Positions 44,560-55,843 of a stretch of DNA of 64,000 nt are shown in pieces; the first letter of the stretch is position 1, and each line of letters opens with the position of its first letter. The notes under the pieces were generated by a model. The model was given only the letters and a program-made list of their open reading frames with translations. It was not told where the DNA came from and ran no database searches. A program made the position numbers and the translations under genes. Source of the DNA: Symbiotaphrina buchneri (lineage: Eukaryota > Ascomycota > Symbiotaphrinales > Symbiotaphrinaceae); assembly GCA_001599915.1 (NCBI GenBank), contig BCIG01000025.1, positions 371,676-435,675 of the forward strand. Reading direction: 5' to 3'.

Positions 44560-47500
44560 ATGTCCATTCGGGTGCTCCTGCGAGAGCAGCCCAGTCGAGC
44601 GATCGCTCTCGTCACGCCAACCCATGCACTGATATTCCGGCATGCGCTACCTGCCTCAGCCTCCTCGGCCGGTGCACAGTCCAATGCATCGGCGGCGCCT
44701 CCAAGTCAGGAGCCTCGTTGTATAGTCGAATTTCTGCACTTGGACTCTGTCGACCTCCGTGATTTCAAGTCCATCACCCCGCTGCCTGTACACGGCACTC
44801 TCGGCTTGATCACGATTAACAACGACATATTCATCTGTCTCATTACGGGTTCAGCCCGCGTAGCCACGCTGAGACCAGGCGAGAGCGTCCAGAGGATACA
44901 TTCGGTTGACTTCCGTAAGATGAGCCCTGGGGCATGGATCAATCCGTGAGTGCTAACGGTACAAGACTGTCTCAGCAGTGCAGAGTACGATCAGGTGCTC
45001 GACAGCGAGGTAAATCCTTACCCGACTGACACTCTTGCGGAGGACGGACGCGAATATGGGCACCAGCAAGGGCGGAGGGAGCCAGTCCTGGAGCATCCTT
45101 GTCTTGCTGTCAAGAAGCTCCTTAGTAGTGGGACTTTCTATTATAGTGTGGACTTTGACCTCACGCATCGTTTGCAAGACAGGTGATACTACTGCCAAGC
45201 AATCTCAATTAAGTCTAATCTGTTCCAAGGTCCAATGGTGTCACTGTCTTCGACATGGACAGTCCCGATGAAGGGTTTATGTGGAATTCTTACATGATTG
45301 AAGCTTTGGTGCAATTTCGAAGTCGTCTGAATGTGCAAGACCGGCGCCAGTTGGACGACTCGCGGATTCTGACCTCTGCAATCCGAGGTTTTGCGGAGAC
45401 ACTCACAATCCCTGCAAGCATATCGCCTATACAGTTCACCAAGCCAGGTTTGCCCGCCTCCTTGACTTTACTATCCCGACTCTCCTCCAGAAGAGCCGGG
45501 ACCCGTTTCAATGCTCGTGGAGTCGACGATGATGGCAACGTCGCTAACTTCGTGGAGACCGAGTTGATCTTCTGGGTTCCAGGCGGAGTTACATTTTCCT
45601 ATGTTCAGGTCAGGGGTTCGGTACCAATTTTCTGGGAACAGGCTTCTGGACTGCTACCAGGCCAACAAAAAGTGCAAATCACTCGCTCAGCTGAGGCAAC
45701 TCAACCTGCCTTTGATAAGCACATTGAGGCACTAGAAGTGGATTATGGCGCGGTTCACATTGTAAATCTATTGAGTGAAGCTAGGCCTGCAGAAGCGGAG
45801 ATAGCGGATAGATATCGGTGGCACATTCGGCACTCACGGCTCTCGAATACAGATGGCAAAGGCACATCATCTGATCAGGAGCTCTTGAAAGAGACCTCTT
45901 ATGATTTCAATGCTGAAACTAAAGGGCCCAGCGGCTATGAAGCTGCGAGTGCTATCCAATGGCTGATAAGGCCGTCAGCAGACGCCTTTGCATATTATCT
46001 CTCCGAGGAGGTCGAGGATCCTCCCCATGGATCCCAGGCATCGTTCAAATCTGGCACTTACAAGAGGTCAATCACTGTCTTGCAACAAGAGGGGGTGTTC
46101 CGGACGAATTGCCTTGATTGCCTCGACAGGACAAATCTGGTTCAGACGATTATCAGTCAAATGGCACTCGAGGTTTTCTTCAGTCACCGCAATGCGCGGT
46201 CTAGCACGGATTTTTGGATTCGACATTCAGCTTTATGGGCTGATAATGGTGATGTGAGTCATGCAAAGCTCCATTGTTCGGAAAATGTCTGATCTTATTC
46301 TGTAGTCTTTGTCAAAAATCTATGCTGGCACAGGGGCTTTGAAGTCGTCGTTCACCAGACACGGTAAAATGTCTCTCGCTGGAGCAATTGCAGATGCACG
46401 TAAAAGCGCCACCCGCCTGTATATCAATAATTTCGCGGATAAGGGTCGTCAGAACACGATGGACTTGCTGTTGGTAAGTCAACCACAGAACATATATTCT
46501 TGATTTACTGCTTGCTGAAACACCTTCTAGGGGCGCCTTATGGGCCAGAGTCCAGTCCGTTTGTATGACCCCGTGCATGATTACGTTGTGATGGAACTAA
46601 GCAGAAGGTCAGTGATCAGTGTCTCTTTTGCGTTGCAACTGGCTGATATATGACAGGGCGGCAGAATATACTTCGACTCAGGTAATACATATATGGGTCG
46701 GGACCTTCAATCTGAATGGCAAGGCATCTGGTCTCAACGAGGATCTCTCGCCTTGGCTCTGTCCCCCAGTGGGTGAAGCGCAGCAATATCCCGAGATAGT
46801 AGTTGTTGGTTTTCAGGAGATAGTTGAGCTTAGCCCTCAACAAATCATGTCTACAGATCCAGCCATCCGACAGACATGGGAGGCGGCTGCCAAAAAGACC
46901 TTGAACAAGCATGCGAAAAAGGCTGGAAAGGAGGAGTACATACTTCTGAGGAGCGGGCAACTCGTCGGCGCTGCGCTGTCGGTATTCGTCAAGGTCAGTG
47001 TGTTGTCAGATGTGAAGAATGTGGAAGGAAGCGTGAAGAAGGTATGATACCCTGCAAATCCTCTCTTTCAAGCTTTGACCCTTCATAGACGGGCTTATCC
47101 GGAATGGCTGGAAACAAAGGAGCCGTGGCTATTCGTATGGACTATGCGAATACGAGGCTATGTTTTGTCACAGCCCATCTAGCAGCTGGCTTTGCAAATT
47201 ACGAAGAGAGGAATCGGGACTACAGAACGATAAACCACGGCTTGAGGTTCCAAAGGAACCGAACCGTTGAGGACCATGATGCCATAATCTGGTTAGGTGA
47301 CTTCAATTATCGCATAGGCCTAAGCGATGAGAAGGTGCGACAACTCATCCAGAAAGGCGACCTAGACCAGCTATACGCAAATGACCAGGTAAGTTTCCCA
47401 TCGTGCCAGTATTATGGAGTCTTATATAGGTATTAGCTTAACCTGCAAATGGTGGCTGGTCTTTCATTCCCTTACTATTCCGAGGCCAAAATCACGTTCG

Positions 47501-48538
47501 CGCCCACGTACAAATATGACAATGGCACCGATCGTTATGATACATCGTACGTTCGCCTCCCCATTCTGCAGCTTACCTAGAGCTCACTCGAGTCTAGAGA
47601 GAAGGGACGAATACCAGCTTGGTGCGATAGGATCCTGTGCAAAGGTACAATCCTGCGTCAGATCGATTATGATACTGCTCCGCTTCGATTTTCGGATCAT
47701 CGGCCGGTATACGCGACGTTTGACTGTTTGGTTCAAGTCGTAGATGAAGCGAAGAAGGACCAGATCAACCGGGAAATATATGCTCGAAGACAAGAAGCGC
47801 ATACTACTTCAATTGACAATCTGCTGGATGACTTAGAAGAAGAGGATGCCATCGGCTACGATTCAATAGCACCTGATCTACCGCCGGCTAGCTCGGCCCG
47901 CCGCAAATGGTGGCTGGACAATGGTATATCTCTAATCTTTGTATTTTATGCGTACTTACCACTCGGCAGGCCTGCCAGCCCGTTCCAATTTGAGGGCTCC
48001 TGACGTGGATATGGTTCCGAATCCCAATCGCACTCCGAATCCGTTTTTATCGGCAACATCAGGTAAACCTGACTGGATCCAGAAGTCTAATCTCACAACT
48101 TCTTCCCAGCCACCACGCGACAGAGCGCCGTCGCAATCACCAACCCACGGACTGCACAAAGACTTATCAACATCTCACGAGACTCTCGGCGGAGTAAATG
48201 CCAAGTCTCCTCCGCCGATTCCGCGGAAACCTCACGTACTAAGCTCAAAAATGGCCAGTGAGTCAACTCCTCTATCACCCAGCTCGACGGGTCATGCTCC
48301 ACACACAAGGCAGACAGAATCAATGTCGCACCGATCCAAATTTCCATCTGGATGGCGAACGCCTGAGTTAAATTCTGTTGCGAGAGTCACGTATGGTACA
48401 GAAGATGAGCCTGCGAGGCGTCCATCGCTGCCGCCAAGGAATCAGGAGGCAACTGCGCGGGAACGACCGTCCTTGATTGATGATGCAGGAGATATTGCAG
48501 AGAGGCTGGCTACATGGAAACCGCTTCACCCAACATGA
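44560..48538 (+). CDS. INP53: synaptojanin-type phosphoinositide phosphatase (SAC plus 5-phosphatase)
   Basis: Ten exons (44560-44914, 44966-45182, 45230-46253, 46306-46473, 46531-46607, 46657-47041, 47089-47388, 47437-47546, 47598-47923, 47970-48538) give 1176 aa, all in frame. The SAC domain (about 1-560) has an intact CX5R loop, NCLDCLDRTN near 485. The 5-phosphatase (about 600-930) has WVGTFNLNG, WLGDFNYRI and PAWCDRIL. The tail is Pro/Ser-rich with PPPIPRKP and NPF, typical of endocytic partners. Yeast Inp51/52/53 hydrolyse PI(4,5)P2 and monophosphates at the plasma membrane and endosomes. Which of the three this matches is not settled; both active sites being intact favours Inp52/53. 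Confidence 0.93.
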
Positions 48539-49610
48539 TCCATTGGGTAGTTGCATCTCACTACGCGGGACTGGCCCATCTATTTTCTCGATAATCGGTT
48601 GGTGCAAGGGAAAGAACTGTCGAACACGGGTTAGCGAGACGCGACACTGACAGGGCCGCCATTTTCCCGCCTGGTGTGGCCTTATAACCCGACTTTTGAA
48701 AGGCTCGGAATTTGAAGACATGGCGAAATGTGCCTTGATATGTGCGCTTTGACCATAACGCGCAATGAGTGGCGACGTAAGTGCTCTGCTCCCAAGACAC
48801 CACACTCCATTGCAGCAACGGGAACGAGAACGGATATATCTATGGATGGTTCCTTTTAAAGGGCCGAGCGGGGTCCATGAGTCCATTTGACAAGGCTGCA
48901 TGCAATATTTCTCCACCATCTGTTAGCTTAAACGGGGAGAATGACGGGCAGCACTTTCGGCGTTTCTTTGGAGATAGTATGAGATCATCGATTCCCCGCC
49001 CGCGGCGAGCCATGCTCAATTGCTGCCGTGCAGTAGTTCTGATAAGATACAAACAGGTGAAGCTGACCACAAGGGTTGCTCACACTGAACAATATCAGGT
49101 CACAAAAACAACTGAGCAAGCAAGTCATGTCGTCGTATCACGTCAATTCATCATCCATCCGTCTTCCCCAGAATCCCGGCTCAACGCTCAAAAACCAACG
49201 TAAAATAAGTCATAGACAAGACAGAACATGAACACGATATAAGACGACCTCCATCCTTGGCTGTTCTCAAAACGTGCTTTTTGCTCCTGTTCGAACTCCG
49301 CAACTGAAGACAATGGCCCATCCTAGGAGTATAACAATAACGTCTCTGAATTGTGCGAGGAATAGAAAGGAACAATAAAAGACGGATTGAGGGCGCTGAG
49401 AGGGGAACCATGCTCCCGGGAGCAACGGATGCGTTAAGATGAGGGTAAAAAAATCAATGTCGTGCAAGACTCCAGCACATCGGTGCATGGAGCCCTCACC
49501 CAAGCGCAAAGTGAGGTAATGATATCACGAGGTATAAGTCACGCAGCTGGCTACTTCGATCATTCTGCTCATGAAGGCAGACGCTCCGCAAACCGTGAGC
49601 CGCAAGCCAT
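48539..49610. other. intergenic between convergent genes
   Basis: About 1.07 kb. No coding region, RNA gene or repeat is supported; open frames on both strands are short and lack family content. Confidence 0.5.
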
Positions 49611-51718
49611 TCATACCAGGCGTCCCACAACTGCATGTTGAGCTTCAGGTCTTTCGCGGGCTTTTTTCGCCGGCCTGGGCCTACCAGCAGTCCACATTAG
49701 AAGTGGAGAGACCTTGCTTGCCTGTGGTTTCTTGCCACTTGGTACATTCAGAGGGCCGCCAGCGTCTCCCAAAAGATCAAGCACAAGTATCTCGGGGCCT
49801 CCATCACTAGACCAGGACCTCCATTGGGAAGGGGTGGCGGAGGCGGAGGCAGGATACCTGCTGGATGCGGTGGGGGCCCCGCCATGAAATTGGGAGGCGA
49901 ACGGTGTTGCTTCCCGCCATGATGGTGAGACGCCCGTTCCCCGCCTTTACCTCGCTTTGGGGGGTCGACAACAATGACTTGCGGCAGCACTTCCGGGACG
50001 GGTGGGGGCGGAGGGGGTGCCGGTTCAGCTGGAGGGGGCGGAGGCGGAGGAGGCTCCGGCATGGGCCACATATGCATTGTGATGTTCCAGTCTGGCTCCA
50101 CCATGGTCTCCCACACCTGTGGTAAGATAATTTCGTTGTTTGGCCCGATCAAGTCGTAGTGACCCTCGGCCACATGTTGGCCAATGACGTCGACATGGAG
50201 AAATGCTTGCCTAATAAGGCCTTCAATGCCCTAAAAGACAGAAGACTTGTGTTAGTACATGTGTGTTCGAGTGCGCTCTGACAGGAAGTTTCCAAGATCT
50301 CACCTGCCAGGTCTTACAAAGGTGGAACGGGAAGCTAAACTTCCTCCCGACCGCATCCTTGAACTTGATAGGTTTGAGTTTCTCTTCCGGAGGCGGTTTT
50401 GCCACGGCCGCAGCAGCAGCCGCAGCTTCCTCGGCAGCTTTCTTTGCCGCTTCTTCTGCAGCCTTCTTTGCAGCTGCAGCTTCTTCAGCGGCCTTCTTTT
50501 CAGCTTCTTCCTTTGCAGCGGCAGCTGCTTTCGCTGCTGCTTCGTCTGCGGCTTTCTGGACGGCTGCCGCCTCCTCAGCTGCCTTCTTATCCGCAGCAGC
50601 TTTGGCCTCCTGTTCTTCGGCAGCTTTTTGCGCTGCAGCTTCCTTGGCGTCTCGCTGCGCTTTCTCCTCCAGCAGTAACCTCTCAAGCCGTGCAAACTGC
50701 TCGTCCGTTTTGGAGCTATCGGGCCGAGGTGGTGGAGTAGGCGCTACGGGCGGAGAGTGTACCATATTATAAGGGTAGTACATTGGAGGGACCATCCCCT
50801 GGGCTACAGCATAAGGGTGACCAGCGCCTGGGAAGTAGTGTCCACCCTGCCCGTAAGGGATCATGTCCGGCGCAGCGTACGGCGGCACCGACCGGGACGG
50901 GATCCCAGTGGCCCCCAGTTGCTCACCGGCATGGGAGTAATATCCCGGAGAATGGCTGCTTGGCGGAATTGGATAAGGTTGGCTCTGATAGCTGTACCCA
51001 GCTTGGCTGGGAACAGGTATCAATTGGTTACCGGGGGGCCCAGATCCTGGCCCAGGATATGCACCGTATGAATACCCGGAAGCGAAGCTTTGGGGATAGG
51101 TCGGAGAAGGTCCTCTCATCGCGTACGACCATGAATCATGACCACGACTACGCAGAGGAAGCTGCTCTCGGGCATAGCCCGGCCATTCGTCCGCCGAGTC
51201 CACGCTTTCGGTTGGTATCGGCTGAGCCTGCCGATGCGACCTTGGAAGAGACCGATGTAGAGAACGCTCCCGTGAGTTGCGCTCGGAAGGCCGGCGGGTG
51301 GGGCGCGGGTGTTCTTCACGGATAGGACGGTGTTGATTTGAAGTTCGAGGTCGGGAGGCTGAATCCGAAGGGCCAAGTTCTTCAGGATAGGGTAGCACCC
51401 AGTCGTCTAACGACTCAGGGTAATCTTGACTGCCTAAGGCAGACGCTGGAGATAGATGCACACCAGTGCCAGAAGAGTCGTCGGCGTCGGAATAGGATGA
51501 GTGATCTGACCCGTGGGCGCTTGCGGGGTGACCGATGGTGATATTTAGCCTGGGCCTATCACCAAGGTCAGACTGTTACCTGTCCCAACAGATGATAAAC
51601 AATGGGAAGTTCGCGGACAGAGCTAGGTATGGTGGGCTGAAGCCGAGTCGACAGCTCGCAGGTACCCAAACAAAACCCGCAAGCGCGGTCCGACAATGTT
51701 ATTGACGACTTACGGCAT
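49611..51718 (-). CDS. ubiquitin-like-domain protein with Ala-rich coil
   Basis: Four exons (51718-51714, 51555-50304, 50230-49858, 49798-49611) give 605 aa; the first has five bases. The N-terminal half is Ser/Pro/Tyr-rich (GYSYGAYPGPGSG). A long coil of KKAAEEAAA-type units (about 290-385) follows. Then a fungal ubiquitin-like fold: KPIKFKDAVGRKFS, FPFHLCKTWQGIEGLIRQAFL, EGHYDLIGPNNEIILPQVW. A Pro-rich tail follows. The last junction uses an unusual acceptor (GATGGAG), chosen since it alone restores the frame to VLDLLGD and SPLLMWTAGRPRPAKKAR; without it the protein ends with an unlike tail at about 49740. Function unknown; such folds are seen in signalling adaptors. Confidence 0.8.
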
Positions 51719-54023
51719 GAGAAGCGCCCGTTACTTCGGTCGACAGAAATAATGACTGTTTGCCAGAATGTCGTATCAGCAAGGTCCTCGTGCTGCGCTC
51801 GTGCTTTCCCTTCACAGCAAGCGATGTGGACGAGTGGTGCCTGATGGATGCACTTTACTCCGTTGTTGTGGTCCCTATTGTTGTTGTGGTGTCCGCTTGT
51901 ACGTACGTAGTTATCAGGTTGTTGTTTACCTCAGGATGGGTGCAAGCGAAGTGAAGCGGTCTGAGAGCACGCGTGAAGCGGGAGGCTGATATCCAATTGT
52001 TGTCGGCCCGCAAACTCGGCGAGCAAGGCAGATAGCAGTGTCAGGGAGGTCCAGCGTGAGAGAGCTGCTCAAATTTGGTCACTGGGCGAGAGGTATCCAA
52101 GGTTATGCGTCAAAAAGGCGAATGGCGTTGGACGCGGCGGTGAAGATGAAGAAGCAAGGGGAAGGGGGGGGAAGTCGCTTTTAATCCCTGGACTCTTTGA
52201 GGCAACCGCCGCGCGAAAAAATGCAGTGATGGAGTCATGGCACCTAACACATAAGGTAGGGCTGCCTGCAACTCCTGGCTACCTTACAATTGTAATAATA
52301 ATAACAATACTACGGTGTTACGGGAGAAATGCGTTACACCTTGCTTACGGTACACACCTACACGTTACTCTTGACCGTGCCTGATGATGAGAGAGACTGA
52401 TTCCCGTGTTTCTTGATTGATATTGCTGGGCCTCTTGATACGAGCCAATTGTTGCCCGACCAGGAATCCTTCTCGCGCTCTTGTCGTCCTCCAACCTCCC
52501 TGTTGATGGGCGTCGCCACTGGTCAAAGAATTGCCCCCACCTCTGCAGAATACGTCGTACGCTTACGGAGTACACCAATGGTCTACACGGAGTACAGGCG
52601 CCTTGCCCGACAGGGGGAATCCCTGCGCTGGCCAATGTCTGCTCGCTTCCGTCAAGCTTGGGACAATCACAGCGTGGCAGATCTTCCATGATGAGTGATG
52701 AGGGAGCACTCACTCTTTGGTTCGCTCTGCCGGCCCGGGTTTCGAATCAATCTTGTGAGTGGGAGTCCTTCCTGGTGCAAGGGCCGGCGGATCACTTGCC
52801 AAAATATGGGCTTCGTACAGACCAACCAGTGAACAGACATGTTTGATGACCAAAAGACGGAAGAGACATCTGGGTAAGATCGCTCTCCACAGCGCACATG
52901 TGCATTGTGCATCGCCGACGCAACCGGAATCCTTCTTATCGAAGTTTCCAGGTCCACCAATGCGCAGCCAGCGAAGAGCGTCAAGCAGGGAGCTGTCTAC
53001 CTTAGAATTCCACAGTCTACCTTAGCATGCCCCTGATGGGCCCCTGATGACTCAGGGAGCTTGTCTACCCCTACGCATCCAATCTGCTCACCGCCTGGAA
53101 GCTCGCCAGGCCGACATGAAATGCATCCACAGGCGGCCAGGCGTACACACTACTACTGACAAATGGCGCGCTTTATCTTACTTTCTCGCTCTACACCGAA
53201 CCTAATGTCGTAGACTGTGGCCATACAGCTAGGTAAGGTGGGTAAGGTAGGGACTGCATGCTCGCTCATGCACCTGAACCTGACCACAGCCCGAGCCCGA
53301 GCCACAACCGGCCGCAATAACAGTCTAAGGATCTAAGCCGTAGAGACAGAACACGCCTCGGTCTGTGATGAACTCAGCCGCATGCGGAGCCCAAATGCAA
53401 TACCTCCCTCCAAGCCTGCGGCTTTCCCTCCTTGGTCGTCTTGAGCTACTATTGGAGCTCACCAAGGCTACTGCTTCAAGAGGGTTTCAATGGAGCTCGC
53501 AGGGTCTCGTGTCTCACAGAGATCAGGCACCTCCAACCTAGGATGCTTATGCAAGACCTGATGCCTCAGCGTCCTGAAATCCGGTACATTATCGACATGT
53601 GCTGGATGAGGAATAGACTAACATCGCACTATTAACTGCTACAGTTGCCACGTCACGCCGCTTGATGCAGATTGGTGCGCATCAACTCGAAGGGGTTCCC
53701 GGCTTTGCAGCAAGACTTTTGACTCCCAATTTCCCTAGCTCAGTCCTGATGGTGGAATAAGACATTCGAAGCGGGACCGGCCACCACGAGCGTGGCTTCG
53801 ACTGATCTTCACCGTGAGACGTGAGGAGTTCAGGTTTCACACGTAATCTGAAGTAATCTGGCATACGGGCCGCGCCGGGCCGCCACTGAGCTTCGGTAAC
53901 CCAGATGGATGCTTGTTGAATATGCGGGTCTGGGGATGACCTATCGTCGTGGGAGACCGCGCTTATATCTCCCTTGCAAGTCCCCCGTGAATCATTGCTT
54001 CTGAGCTGTTTGCGTTCCATCCT
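51719..54023. other. intergenic, about 2.3 kb
   Basis: The longest gene-free region. It contains a run of nine G near 52165 and AATAATAATAACAATA near 52290, a GGTAAGGTGGGTAAGGTAGGG motif near 53235, and a short CCCGAG tandem near 53290. Frames up to 122 codons (such as minus 52713-52345) show no domain, and splice-linked alternatives were not convincing. Confidence 0.5.
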
Positions 54024-55147
54024 CTAATAATCTCTGTGCTGCATGTAACTCCACTGGGTCATATCCATCCCAGCCTTCTCGCGCGCTGTACTACGTCGGA
54101 CAATCTCTGCTAACTTTTCCGTGGCCTTCTGCTTAAGATTCTCCAGTATTTCCAGAGGGGGCGAAGCCGGATCATGGACTTCCGACTTTGCAGGCGCAGG
54201 TGATTTGATCGAGCAGAGCCTGATTGTAGTCTACATCTCCCATGTGAGTGTAAGGCGACGGATATCGGGGAGGAGCAAGACAGACCAGTAATAGACCGCA
54301 GTACCCTCGGATATAGTCATCGCAGAGCTCAACACTCCTACAAAACCGCTGCATTGACTCCACCAGTATTCTTTCGCAATCTCCCTCGTCGGCAGCCTGT
54401 CGAGCTACCGCCCATTGGTATAGAGCCTCAGCCATCGCAGCATGTACCTAGTCAAGTCAGGTTGATCGCCCGGTGTGCTTCAAAGCCAGAGTCTCTTAAA
54501 GAGAAGAATGTAAGGTAGATACTCACATTCCATGCATTGGGAACAGTCAAAAGGACTTCCTCGAGGCTATAAACAGCTTGGGCATACTGGCCCTGAAGTA
54601 GATACACTTCAGACAGCTCAGCCCAGGCCTCTATATCGGTAGGGGAAGCGTCCAGGAGTCGCACTAGAGCGGTGACAGCATCAGCGTGCCTAGATAATGA
54701 TCGGAGAAGCGCAATGTGTCGCTTCGCAATGGGCTAAGAACAATCAGCGACTTCTTTCTTGTAAAGGAACCCACCACCTACCGTGTTCGTGGGGTCTTCC
54801 CGGAGGATAGCCTCATACTCCTTGAGAACCCGTCCCAGTGCGGCATCGTCTTCCGCTATTGCTTCCTTGTAAAGACCATGCAACCCCATCACACGCTCAT
54901 TCTGCGCACCGAATCGAGCAGTGAGCTTATCAAGACACTGCTGTGCTGATTCATCGTCCCCACTCTGCAGGCACGACAACATGAGGTGCTCATATAGCGT
55001 CCATATCTCCGGCGTCTCGCCAGCACCGACAACTGGGATCGAGAACAAGGTTGAGTCGCGATTCAGCAAGAGCGGCGCCTTCTGCGAGAACCCGAGGGCA
55101 GTGGCAGGGTCCAAGCTGGTAGGTGCTTGTATGAATGGAGAGGACAT
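54024..55147 (-). CDS. EMC2: ER membrane protein complex subunit 2
   Basis: Four exons (55147-54782, 54733-54527, 54447-54286, 54185-54024) give 298 aa. TPR-type helices run through it: EIWTLYEHLMLSCLQSGDDESAQQCL, RVLKEYEAILREDPTNTPIAKRHIALLRSL, AWAELSEVYLLQGQYAQAVYSLEEVLL, then VHAAMAEALYQWAVAR and VELCDDYIRGYCGLLL. The pattern PTNTPIAKRHIALLRS is characteristic of EMC2. The soluble subunit scaffolds the complex that inserts tail-anchored and multi-pass proteins in the ER. The last intron has a weaker donor (GTCTGT), so the final 54 residues are less certain. Divergent from AP-3 delta. Confidence 0.88.
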
Positions 55148-55843
55148 CGTTAGGTCAGGTAGTTGGCGGAACAGCAGCCACTGGCTCCGATGGTGATTAT
55201 TTTGGGAAGCAGGATACTGTGGATTTTCCGGATATGTTTCTCCAATGTTGAAGAACGATGTTGCTTCACAGAGCGTACATCTGATAACTGCAAATAAGGT
55301 ACATGTCCGTACCAGTACGGTAAGTCACATGCGTTCGAGTTATTATTAGGGTAGGTACCTTAGGTTGTTAAGATCCAGTAAAGGTACCAAGGTACCTTCA
55401 GGTTACCGGTGAAAGTCTTGAAACTATTTCAGGAAACGTACGGTAAGCCTTACCTTACAGCTTGGGGACCTAAACACCTGGACGCCTCGCCGTCATCCTT
55501 GCTCCCTCTGCCCGGCCCCTCTACCTAAGGTACCGTACCTTACCTATCTACCTTACTTTAAGGTACCGATATTGAAGCAATCACGAATACCAATTGGGCG
55601 TGCCACTATATCATTGCTAGGGCACAATCTGTTTCTGTTAACAGCGCAAAGTGTCCTGCTTTATCTCCTTTCCAGGCGGTCTCGTGCTCTTCGCATCGCG
55701 GTCTTAAAGCATCATGCGCACATTGCGGTCCCTATCCATATGAGACTGCAAGCCGGTCAATGGCGATGATTAGAGCAGCACAGCTATCATCTGTTTATGC
55801 AAGGCTTCCTGTGTGGTTTGCGCGATAAGCAAGCGAGAACAAG
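55148..55843. repeat. divergent promoter with dense GGTACC repeats
   Basis: Between EMC2 and AP-3 delta. From about 55290 to 55570 it carries many TAGGTACC, AAGGTACC and CCTTACC units in both orientations. No gene is supported. Confidence 0.65.

Noticed and set aside
50259-50772. Overlapping plus-strand frames rich in Ala, Leu and Cys
   Set aside because: They are antisense shadows of the Ala/Glu/Lys coil in the ubiquitin-like-domain protein.
52345-52713. 122-codon minus-strand frame
   Set aside because: No domain, membrane segment or splice-linked continuation; composition is not coding-like.
52725-52765. GGGTTTCGAATC, similar to a tRNA T-arm
   Set aside because: No anticodon arm or acceptor pairing could be found upstream.
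53682-54020. 112-codon minus-strand frame after EMC2
   Set aside because: It starts downstream of the EMC2 stop at 54024 and has no family content; likely untranslated.
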